A DNA stretch of 6,042 nt from Rhodanobacteraceae bacterium (GTDB taxonomy: Bacteria > Pseudomonadota > Gammaproteobacteria > Xanthomonadales > SZUA-5). Location: contig QIMA01000101.1 in NCBI GenBank assembly GCA_003233535.1, forward strand, positions 1-6,042. Direction: 5' to 3'. Both the position numbers and the translations under genes were made by a program. Below are positions 1 through 5,496 of this stretch, one piece after another (position 1 is the first letter of the stretch; the number at the start of each line of letters is the position of its first letter). The notes beneath the pieces were generated by a model. It worked only from the letters and a program-made list of their open reading frames with translations. It had not been told where the DNA came from and did not search any database.

Positions 1-530
1 ACCCGGTTGAAGCGGAGTTCATGCAGCGTCTCCAAGTCTGCCGGAGTCGTTAGGCGCGGGTCAATTTCTATCCCGAATTCACGCGCTTGCGGCGGTGCGA
101 AGCAAAAGTTTTGCGCCAGCGTTTGCAGCAGTGTCGCGAGTTCCTCCGGCCGATGGAAGTTGGGGCTGCCGCCACCCAGGTGCAACTGTTGAATCTGCCG
201 GTCTCGGTCAAAACACGCTCCCTGAAGCTGGATCTCGCGCTGCAGGTGCGTCAGGTAGCGGCTGCCGCGGTCGCGGTCGCGGGTGATGACACGGGTGCAG
301 CCGCAGTAAAAGCAGGGACTGGTGCAGAACGGCAAATGCAGATAGAGCGACAGCGGTTTGGGTAACGGATCCCCGTTGCTTAGCTTGATTTGCTGTTGAT
401 ATTGTTGCGAGCTGAAACCGTTCTGAAACTGCGGCGCGGTCGGATAGGAGGTGTAGCGCGGTCCGGCCAGATCATAGCGACGAACCAGGCCGGCATCGAA
501 GAATGGTTGCAGTGCGGTGAGCTTGTCCAT
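1..530 (-). CDS. hemN: Oxygen-independent coproporphyrinogen III oxidase, N-terminal part (cut by window edge)
   Basis: Radical SAM enzyme of the cytoplasm that converts coproporphyrinogen III to protoporphyrinogen IX without oxygen, in haem synthesis. I translated 176 codons from the ATG at 530-528; the frame stays open to the left edge. The N-terminus has the family signature GPRYTSYPTAPQF (residues 23-35). The SLYLHLPFC stretch follows, with the cluster motif CTSPCFYCGC: Cys69, Cys73, Cys76 (CX3CX2C) and Cys78. Tyr63 sits six residues before the first Cys, as Tyr56 does in E. coli HemN. The SAM-binding glycine motif is LGGGSP (118-123) and a GIEIDPR segment is at 153-159. The start is fixed by an in-frame TAG at 542-540 and by the lack of another Met in the visible part. 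No good Shine-Dalgarno precedes it. The long form with GPRYTSYPT and the CXC-type cluster motif argues for true HemN rather than HemW. Family call is very secure. Confidence 0.96.
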   Translation of the reverse strand, partial: MDKLTALQPFFDAGLVRRYDLAGPRYTSYPTAPQFQNGFSSQQYQQQIKLSNGDPLPKPLSLYLHLPFCTSPCFYCGCTRVITRDRDRGSRYLTHLQREIQLQGACFDRDRQIQQLHLGGGSPNFHRPEELATLLQTLAQNFCFAPPQAREFGIEIDPRLTTPADLETLHELRFNR

Positions 531-532
531 TG

Positions 533-550
533 CCGCAGCCTACGCTGCGG
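533..550 (-). promoter_or_regulatory. Short perfect hairpin 2 nt upstream of the hemN start codon
   Basis: CCGCAGC (533-539) and GCTGCGG (544-550) pair perfectly around the four bases 540-543, leaving two bases before the ATG at 530. If transcribed, this 7-bp GC-rich stem would fill the place where a ribosome binding site should be. It may be chance, or part of promoter DNA that is not transcribed at all. Its existence is seen; its function is not known. Confidence 0.4.
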
Positions 551-563
551 ATGATTAGGCTCA

Positions 564-577
564 TTGACTTGAGTCAA
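564..577 (-). promoter_or_regulatory. FNR/ANR-type operator upstream of hemN
   Basis: TTGACTTGAGTCAA is a perfect inverted repeat of TTGAC around four bases, matching the FNR/ANR/DNR family consensus TTGAY-N4-RTCAA. It lies 33 bp upstream of the hemN ATG. hemN is a known target of oxygen-sensing CRP/FNR regulators in other gammaproteobacteria, so the site makes biological sense. No gene starts in the other direction nearby. The centre (570.5) is about 41 bp from the start codon. Which regulator binds (FNR, ANR or DNR) cannot be told from the site. Confidence 0.85.
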
Positions 578-688
578 GCCGAGCGGACAGTCAGACCATG
601 ATGTGTGGCTGAGTATGCGCCTGATGGGCAGTACCGCGGTGCGGCGTTCAACGGTCTGGAGTCTTGGTCACATGGAGTCACCAGATGC

Positions 689-716
689 AAAGAGGCCGCC
701 CGAAGGCGGCCTCTTT
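689..716 (-). terminator. Intrinsic-type terminator downstream of the DUF11 gene
   Basis: A perfect 12-bp stem: AAAGAGGCCGCC (689-700) and GGCGGCCTCTTT (705-716) around a 4-base loop. Read on the minus strand the loop is TTCG closed by C-G, the extra-stable cUUCGg tetraloop, which favours use on that strand. The U-run is only three bases. It lies 38 bp past the stop codon of the DUF11 gene and before the hemN promoter, so it should isolate hemN from that gene's transcription. The symmetric A/T ends could let it act in both directions. Confidence 0.8.
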
Positions 717-726
717 GGTTCTACTG

Positions 727-745
727 GCTAACGCGTAGCGTTAGC
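727..745 (-). repeat. Inverted repeat in the 3' end of the DUF11 gene transcript
   Basis: GCTAACGC (727-734) and GCGTTAGC (738-745) form a perfect 8-bp stem with a 3-base loop, 9 bp beyond the stop codon at 755-757 and 10 bp before the terminator stem. It has no T-run. It may stabilise the 3' end of the mRNA or help pause polymerase ahead of the terminator; this is inference. Confidence 0.5.
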
Positions 746-754
746 TCACGCGCT

Positions 755-2287
755 TTATCGGCGAATCACCACCACGGCGGCACCGGCCAAGATCAGGCCG
801 AGCAACAACATGCCTAGCTGACCCAGCATCGGGACCTGCGTAGCAGAGAATCCGACGACCAAGTCAGCGCTGTTGTTGACCAGACTCGGGTCAACGGTGC
901 TGGTGGTCACGCTGGCGGTGGCAAGAATATCGCCCGAGGCCACGACAGCGACGGTGATTACGCAACTGGTGGTGGCGCCAATGCCCAGAGTCGCAACCGT
1001 CCAAGTGACCGCACTACCGGCAGCAACCGCGCCGCAGCTGCTGCCAACGAAGCTGACCTTGTTGGACAGCTGCAGGGCGAAGGCCAAATCGTTGGCCACA
1101 CCCGGACCCGCGTTAGACCCACCGACGGTGTAGTTGAACTGCGAACCAACTCCCAGGCTACCGGCTGGGGCGTCGCTAGACAGTGCAATGGACACGTCCG
1201 CCGGGAACGGCACGCCGGCCAAGCTCGAAGTGCTGGCGTTGTTGCCCGGGGTCGGATCGTTGGTCGTGCTGGCGATGTTAGCGGTGTTGTCGATCGGGCC
1301 AAAGGTGTTGACCGTGGTGACAATGTCGCAAGCTGCGTTGGCGCCGTTGGCCAAAGTACCGATGTTCCAGGTAAAGAGCTGGCCAGCGACTGTCGCGGCA
1401 CAGGTGTTAGAAACGTAGGTCAGGTTGGCTGGCAGGGTGTCGGTGACGACTACTGCATCAGCATCGCCCGGGCCCGCGTTGCTGGCTGCCAAGGTGTAAG
1501 TCACCGTGGAGCCCACGATCAGCGGGGTCGGCGCAGCGGCCGTCTTGGCGATCGAAATGTCGGCGTCGCTAATCACGCACTCACCGTCAATGGCGAAGGA
1601 AAAGGCCAGCTCCGGTGGTCCGATTGCGGTGCCAATCGGCGTCCAATCGGCAAAGCCAGCGCCCGGCGCAATGATCGATCCGTTAGCAGTGGTGCCGGCG
1701 AAACCAGGAGACGCCCCAAAGAAGGCATTGAACCCTGCTGCGTTGGCGGCACCGTCCACGCCGTAACCGGAAATCCAGTAGGTGGTGTTGGCGTTGAGCA
1801 TCAGCGGCGCTGCTGGAATATGGTCAGCCTCGAACAGTGAGGTCGTCGCGCCGAACGGTCCCAAAAGCATCTGCGTGGTTTGCGCCACCGTAGCAAAAGG
1901 CGTAATGCCGCTCACCGGCGCCATGCCGGTGCCGTCGTCGTTAAACAGGTCGACTGCAAATGCCTGTGGGGCAGCGTTTTGCGATGTCATCTGCGTGCGA
2001 ATTCGCGTGATATTGAACATACCACTGGGGCAGGCCGCCGTAATGATGAAGTCGTCAGCAGAGCGGGCCTGGAAAGTTCCGTCGCTCTCCTGAGACGCTA
2101 GCGAAGTCGAGCCGTCGGTTTGTTCGTTGTCGTAGAGCGTACCGGCTGGGACGTACGATCCACCCGCCGGGATACCCTCGGCGCCCGGCCCGACCGGGGA
2201 TTGAAAATTTTGCGCCATTGCGTTGCTGGCGCAAAGCGACGCCAAGCCGAGAGCGAGTACGCTCAGCGAGTAAAGTCTCGGATTCAT
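755..2287 (-). CDS. Secreted DUF11-repeat surface protein with IPTL-CTERM-like sorting tail
   Basis: Predicted secreted and cell-surface anchored protein of 510 aa; its molecular role is unknown. Residues 1-25 form a signal peptide with an Ala-Met-Ala cleavage site before Gln26. Residues 26-238 are a beta-rich region with a SADDFIITA motif (76-84) and TYWISGYG (169-176). This resembles jelly-roll-like domains of other secreted proteins with C-terminal anchors, but I cannot name the family. Two DUF11 domains follow, at about 242-354 (DADISIAKT to NNAST) and 363-476 (ADVSIALSS to NNSAD). Each has the SNAGPG motif and two cysteines (296/320 and 418/442), which probably pair. Cys86 and Cys237 may pair too. 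The tail is VPMLGQLG (485-492), then a hydrophobic helix, then Arg-Arg, the layout of IPTL-CTERM sorting signals. The start at 2287 is chosen for its GGAG site 6 bases upstream and the signal peptide. An in-frame ATG at 2392 would add 35 residues ahead of the signal. Confidence 0.88.
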   Translation of the reverse strand: MNPRLYSLSVLALGLASLCASNAMAQNFQSPVGPGAEGIPAGGSYVPAGTLYDNEQTDGSTSLASQESDGTFQARSADDFIITAACPSGMFNITRIRTQMTSQNAAPQAFAVDLFNDDGTGMAPVSGITPFATVAQTTQMLLGPFGATTSLFEADHIPAAPLMLNANTTYWISGYGVDGAANAAGFNAFFGASPGFAGTTANGSIIAPGAGFADWTPIGTAIGPPELAFSFAIDGECVISDADISIAKTAAAPTPLIVGSTVTYTLAASNAGPGDADAVVVTDTLPANLTYVSNTCAATVAGQLFTWNIGTLANGANAACDIVTTVNTFGPIDNTANIASTTNDPTPGNNASTSSLAGVPFPADVSIALSSDAPAGSLGVGSQFNYTVGGSNAGPGVANDLAFALQLSNKVSFVGSSCGAVAAGSAVTWTVATLGIGATTSCVITVAVVASGDILATASVTTSTVDPSLVNNSADLVVGFSATQVPMLGQLGMLLLGLILAGAAVVVIRR

Positions 2288-2293
2288 ATTTAT

Positions 2294-2297
2294 CTCC
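2294..2297 (-). promoter_or_regulatory. Ribosome binding site deciding the DUF11 protein start
   Basis: GGAG on the minus strand (within TTTGGAGATAAAT) lies 6 bases before the ATG at 2287-2285. This spacing is good, and the codon opens directly onto a signal peptide. It decides against the in-frame ATG at 2392. Confidence 0.8.
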
Positions 2298-2403
2298 AAA
2301 CAGGGCATGCGAGGTATTTTCGGATTTATGGGATTAGCACGAACCAAGTGCGCAGCCGGCAGCGCCGCAGTCACACGGTCCAAAGATGGCAATAACCCGC
2401 CAC

Positions 2404-2418
2404 GGTAAATATGTTACC
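2404..2418. repeat. Small inverted repeat GGTAA-N5-TTACC
   Basis: GGTAAATATGTTACC has 5-bp perfect arms around ATATG, an operator-like shape 117 bp upstream of the DUF11 start. On the minus strand it contains CATATT, which could serve as a weak -10 element. No partner -35 is convincing, so this is a structural observation only. Confidence 0.3.
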
Positions 2419-2428
2419 TCGGATTCAT
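2418..2428 (-). repeat. Upstream copy of the DUF11 gene start (11-bp direct repeat)
   Basis: CTCGGATTCAT here is identical to 2277-2287, which covers the DUF11 start codon and next codons. Read on the minus strand it gives ATG AAT CCG AGG TAA, a five-codon frame (Met-Asn-Pro-Arg-stop) that copies the first four residues of the real protein. It has no visible Shine-Dalgarno. A third, imperfect copy (TCGGATTTAT) is at 2320-2329. It may be a duplication remnant or chance. Confidence 0.45.
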
Positions 2429-2521
2429 CGAAAATCACATCCCGCAGCGGCCCCGAGGCTCATTGTTTTGCGTGCGCAAGCGCTCGGGCTGGGACTAATC
2501 GGCGTTAGCGACTCAACAGAT

Positions 2522-2551
2522 GTGAAGTTTATGAAACATCCGGGCTAGACT
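2522..2551 (+). promoter_or_regulatory. Weak candidate sigma-70 promoter for aceE
   Basis: TAGACT (2546-2551) resembles a -10 element (4 of 6 to TATAAT) and GTGAAG (2522-2527) is a poor -35 (3 of 6) with an 18-bp spacer. Transcription would begin near 2558, giving a leader of about 50 bases that includes the hairpin at 2564-2595. This is the best candidate I could find, but it is weak. Confidence 0.25.
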
Positions 2552-2563
2552 TATGCCCTTTCG

Positions 2564-2595
2564 CAATCGCCAAGTTGGGGCGAGAGCGGCGATTG
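2564..2595 (+). promoter_or_regulatory. Leader hairpin abutting the aceE Shine-Dalgarno
   Basis: CAATCGCC (2564-2571) and GGCGATTG (2588-2595) are perfect 8-bp inverted arms around a 16-base loop. The right arm ends at the first G of the GGGAGG ribosome binding site (2595-2600). A stem here could limit access of ribosomes to aceE mRNA, or it may be a DNA operator. Sequence symmetry is seen; regulation is inferred. Confidence 0.45.
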
Positions 2596-2600
2596 GGAGG
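2595..2600 (+). promoter_or_regulatory. aceE ribosome binding site
   Basis: GGGAGG lies 6 bases before the ATG at 2607. It is a strong, well-spaced Shine-Dalgarno that supports this start, as does the match of the next residues (LDPAETKEWVQALESLI) to the N-terminus of E. coli AceE. Confidence 0.85.
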
Positions 2601-2606
2601 ACCTAG

Positions 2607-5327
2607 ATGAACGAGCTCGATAAGATCCTGAACGAGGATCTGGACCCGGCAGAAACCAAGGAATGGGTCCAGGCGCTGGAGTCGTTGATCGGCGCTGACG
2701 GGCCCGAGCGCGCGCACTATGTGCTCGAGCGAATGATTGAGGTCACCCGTCGAGCGGGAGCGTTCCTGCCGTTCCAGCCCACTACCGAGTACATCAATAC
2801 CATCGCCCCGCAGCTGGAAGAAAAGGGCGATGGCGATTCGGCGATGGAGTGGCGGATTCGCTCGATCATTCGTTGGAACGCGATGGCCATGGTGATCCGG
2901 GCCAACCGTCGCCCGGGCGAGGTCGGCGGCCACATTGCCAGCTTCGCTTCTTCGGCGACGCTGTACGACGTTGGCTTCAACCATTTTTGGCGCGCTCCGA
3001 GCGATGCGCACCCGGGTGATTTGCTCTATGTGCAGGGTCATTCATCGCCCGGCATCTACGCTCGTGCCTTCTTAGAAGGGCGCTTGAGCGAAGACCAAAT
3101 CGATCATTACCGTCGCGAGGTCGAGGGCAAGGGCGTCTCCAGCTACCCGCATCCTTGGCTGATGCCTGATTTTTGGCAAACGCCTACTGTATCGATGGGC
3201 CTGGGACCGATTACCTCGATCTACCAAGCGCGCTTTTTGAAGTATCTCGAGCACCGCGAGATGATGCCCGCTAGCGACCGCAAGGTCTGGTGTTTCATGG
3301 GCGACGGTGAGTGCGACGAACCCGAATCCTTGGGCGCAATTTCGCTGGGTGGACGCGAGCAGCTCGACAATCTGGTCTTCGTTATCAACTGCAATCTGCA
3401 GCGGCTCGATGGTCCGGTGCGCGGTAACGGCAAGATAATCCAGGAGCTAGAGGGGGGATTTCGCGGCGCCGGCTGGAACGTTATCAAGGTGGTCTGGGGT
3501 AGCTATTGGGATCCGCTCTTAGCGCGCGATACCACCGGCACGCTGCATAAACTGATGATGGAAACGGTCGACGGCGAGTATCAGAACTGCAAGGCCTTCG
3601 GCGGCGAGTACACGCGTGAGCACTTCTTTAATAAGTACCCGGAGACCAAAGCGCTGGTGGCCAATATGTCCGATGAGGATATCTGGCGACTCAATCGCGG
3701 TGGTCATGATCCGCACAAGGTTTTTGCCGCCTACGCGGCCGCGTCCAAGCATAAGGGCCAGCCCACCGTGATCTTGGCCAAAACGGTCAAGGGCTACGGC
3801 ATGGGTGGCGCCGGCGAAAGCCAAAACACCACCCATCAGCAAAAGAAAATGGCCGATGAAGCGATCAAGGAGTTTCGCGATCGCTTCAATATTCCGATCC
3901 CCGACGATAAACTCGGCGACGTGCCGTTCTATCATCCCGGACCCGACTCGCCTGAGGTGCAATACCTCAAAGGGCGTCGCGAAAAGCTGGGCGGACCGTT
4001 GCCGCAGCGGCGATGTAAGTCCGATCTGACGCTAACCGCGCCGGAGCTGAAAGTGTTCGATCGTCAGCTCAAATCCAGCGGTGAGCGCGAGATCAGCACC
4101 ACCATGGCTTTCGTTCAGGCGCTCAACGTGATCTTGCGCGACAAGCAGATTGGTCCGCGCGTGGTGCCGATCGTGGCCGACGAGGCGCGTACCTTCGGTA
4201 TGGAAGGTCTGTTCCGGCAAATCGGCATCTACGCGCCGTTCGGACAGAAGTACAAGCCGATGGATCGCGATCAGTTGATGTACTACCGCGAGGACCAAGC
4301 CGGACAGGTCTTGCAGGAAGGCATCACCGAAGCCGGCGCGTTCTCCAGTTGGCTTGCCGCGGCGACCAGCTACAGCACCAATAATCAGCCAATGTTGCCG
4401 TTTTTCATCTTCTACTCGATGTTCGGCATGCAGCGGATTGGCGATCTGGCTTGGCTGGCTGGCGATATGCGCGCACGCGGATTCATTCTTGGCGCGACTG
4501 CCGGACGCACCACGCTCAACGGCGAGGGTCTGCAGCACGAAGACGGACACTCACATCTACTCTCGGGCGCGATCCCGAACTGCATCAGCTATGACCCCAG
4601 CTTCGCCTTCGAAGTGGCGGTGATCTTGCAGGATGGCATGCGCCGGATGCTGACTGAGCAGGAAGATGTGTACTACTACATCACCCTGATGAACGAGAAC
4701 TATCAGCATCCGGGAATGCCCGAAGGTGCGCAGGACGGCATTATCAAGGGCATGTATTTGTTAGAAAGCAGGGCTGAGGGCTCAGGGCTGAGGGCTGAGA
4801 AGGGCAAAGCGAAAGCCAAGGCTCAGCCGCGGGTGCAGTTGCTCGGTTCTGGCACGATCATGTTGGAAGTGATGGCGGCTGCCGATCTGCTCAGTGAGCA
4901 CTTTGGCGTGGCGGCTGATCTGTGGTCTTGTCCGAGCTTCACCGAGCTACGTCGGGACGGCTATGAGGCCGAACGCCAAAACCGCCTTAGCGGTGGCAAA
5001 GCGGCTCGCAAGGCTTACGTGACCGAGTGCTTGGAGGGTCAATCTGGTCCGATCGTCGCGGCAACCGACTATGTGCGCGTGCATGCCGATCAGATTCGGC
5101 CGTTCCTACCGCGCGGTGCGCACTACACCGTGCTCGGCACCGATGGCTTCGGTCGCTCGGACACGCGCGCCGCGCTGCGCGGTTTCTTCGAAGTGGATCG
5201 CAACTACGTCGCTCACGCGGCGGTAAGTGCGTTGGCCGCCGAGGGCGAATTGACCGCCAAGGACGTGGCTAAGGCCGCTGAGTTGTTCTCGATTGATCCG
5301 GAGAAAGCCAGTCCGGTTGGCGTCTAA
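2607..5327 (+). CDS. aceE: Pyruvate dehydrogenase E1 component, homodimeric type
   Basis: Thiamine diphosphate enzyme of the cytoplasmic pyruvate dehydrogenase complex. It decarboxylates pyruvate and acetylates the lipoyl groups of E2 (AceF), feeding acetyl-CoA to the TCA cycle. At 906 aa it is slightly longer than E. coli AceE (887). The N-terminal cofactor domain (about 75-470) holds GGHIASF (His109), QGH (His145), the diphosphate/Mg motif GDGECDEPE (232-240) closing with NCN (261-263), and the mobile loop KGYGMG to His410. The middle domain (about 490-715) has ADEARTFGMEGLFRQIG (524-540), LQEGI (569-573), and the HEDGHSH motif (644-650). The C-terminal domain (about 742-906) has the LGTDGFGRSD motif (843-852). 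All expected catalytic histidine positions are present. The oddity is a repeat-derived, Lys/Ala-rich insert at about 721-741, in the linker before the C-terminal domain. aceF and lpd do not follow; the next gene is convergent, so E2 and E3 must be encoded elsewhere. Confidence 0.98.
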   Translation: MNELDKILNEDLDPAETKEWVQALESLIGADGPERAHYVLERMIEVTRRAGAFLPFQPTTEYINTIAPQLEEKGDGDSAMEWRIRSIIRWNAMAMVIRANRRPGEVGGHIASFASSATLYDVGFNHFWRAPSDAHPGDLLYVQGHSSPGIYARAFLEGRLSEDQIDHYRREVEGKGVSSYPHPWLMPDFWQTPTVSMGLGPITSIYQARFLKYLEHREMMPASDRKVWCFMGDGECDEPESLGAISLGGREQLDNLVFVINCNLQRLDGPVRGNGKIIQELEGGFRGAGWNVIKVVWGSYWDPLLARDTTGTLHKLMMETVDGEYQNCKAFGGEYTREHFFNKYPETKALVANMSDEDIWRLNRGGHDPHKVFAAYAAASKHKGQPTVILAKTVKGYGMGGAGESQNTTHQQKKMADEAIKEFRDRFNIPIPDDKLGDVPFYHPGPDSPEVQYLKGRREKLGGPLPQRRCKSDLTLTAPELKVFDRQLKSSGEREISTTMAFVQALNVILRDKQIGPRVVPIVADEARTFGMEGLFRQIGIYAPFGQKYKPMDRDQLMYYREDQAGQVLQEGITEAGAFSSWLAAATSYSTNNQPMLPFFIFYSMFGMQRIGDLAWLAGDMRARGFILGATAGRTTLNGEGLQHEDGHSHLLSGAIPNCISYDPSFAFEVAVILQDGMRRMLTEQEDVYYYITLMNENYQHPGMPEGAQDGIIKGMYLLESRAEGSGLRAEKGKAKAKAQPRVQLLGSGTIMLEVMAAADLLSEHFGVAADLWSCPSFTELRRDGYEAERQNRLSGGKAARKAYVTECLEGQSGPIVAATDYVRVHADQIRPFLPRGAHYTVLGTDGFGRSDTRAALRGFFEVDRNYVAHAAVSALAAEGELTAKDVAKAAELFSIDPEKASPVGV
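4770..4797 (+). repeat. 7-bp tandem repeat inside aceE
   Basis: Four tandem copies of AGGGCTG (one reads AGGGCTC) make up 28 bp, followed by a partial AG. A further GGCTCAG lies at 4820-4826. Three heptamers equal 21 bp, so the frame is kept and the peptide repeats with a 7-residue period (RAEGSGL, then RAE). The E. coli protein has about 14 fewer residues at this point. The repeat codes for a linker between domains, where extra residues are likely tolerated. Confidence 0.85.
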
Positions 5328-5457
5328 TGGAGTATTTCGCTCTTGATGGTGCCTAAAAGCCGGGTGTGCCGGAGCCTCCAGGGCGGTTTCTTCGGATTTC
5401 GCACTGGAGCAAACGGCGGAGTTCCATACAGCGCAGAACACTAGCAAGTAATCACGA

Positions 5458-5482
5458 CGGGACCGGCGAAACGCCAGTCCCG
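5458..5482 (-). repeat. Hairpin between convergent aceE and deaD, possible terminator or REP-like element
   Basis: Arms 5458-5468 and 5472-5482 form an 11-bp stem with a 3-base loop. In minus-strand RNA the only non-Watson-Crick pair is a G-U wobble, while in plus-strand RNA it is a C-A mismatch. It therefore folds better as the 3' end of the deaD transcript, 15 bp past its stop. A perfect 10-bp palindrome GCTCGCGAGC (5482-5491) adjoins it. Neither side has a T-run, so an intrinsic terminator is not certain; a dispersed palindromic repeat is an alternative. The rest of the gap (5328-5457) shows no gene and no clear aceE terminator. Confidence 0.5.
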
Positions 5483-5496
5483 CTCGCGAGCTGCTG

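Larger units (their letters stand above)
2288..2606. promoter_or_regulatory. Divergent intergenic control region between the DUF11 gene and aceE
   Basis: This 319-bp stretch lies between two genes transcribed away from each other, so it must hold both promoters. I see no conserved reading frame, no RNA gene and no strong consensus sigma-70 promoter. It holds a GGTAA/TTACC inverted repeat, an 11-bp direct repeat of the DUF11 start region, a weak candidate aceE promoter, and a hairpin ending at the aceE ribosome binding site. I see no PdhR-like operator (ATTGGT-N3-ACCAAT), the site used in enterobacteria. Confidence 0.7.

Noticed and set aside
7..365. Plus-strand frames opposite hemN
   Set aside because: Antisense to conserved HemN codons; composition explained by the GC-rich opposite strand.
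380..577. 65-codon minus-strand frame overlapping hemN
   Set aside because: It is in another frame from the conserved HemN reading frame and has no recognisable content.
605..817. 70-codon plus-strand frame
   Set aside because: It runs through the terminator hairpin and into the DUF11 gene antisense; no ribosome binding site or family.
2285..2392. Longer form of the DUF11 protein starting at the ATG at 2392
   Set aside because: It would put 35 polar residues ahead of a clear signal peptide, has no good ribosome binding site, and the ATG at 2287 has GGAG at ideal spacing.
2288..2606. Riboswitch, small RNA or tRNA in the divergent gap
   Set aside because: No cloverleaf, no conserved riboswitch core and no hairpin-plus-T-run seen; only short inverted repeats.
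2529..3041. 170-codon minus-strand frame opposite the start of aceE
   Set aside because: Shadow of the conserved aceE frame, no known family; would also run through the aceE leader.
4032..4550. 172-codon minus-strand frame opposite aceE
   Set aside because: Antisense to the most conserved part of AceE; typical shadow frame in GC-rich DNA.
4770..4797. Frameshift or pseudogene in aceE caused by the repeat
   Set aside because: The frame stays open and conserved residues resume (RVQLLGSG at 742-749), so the gene is intact.
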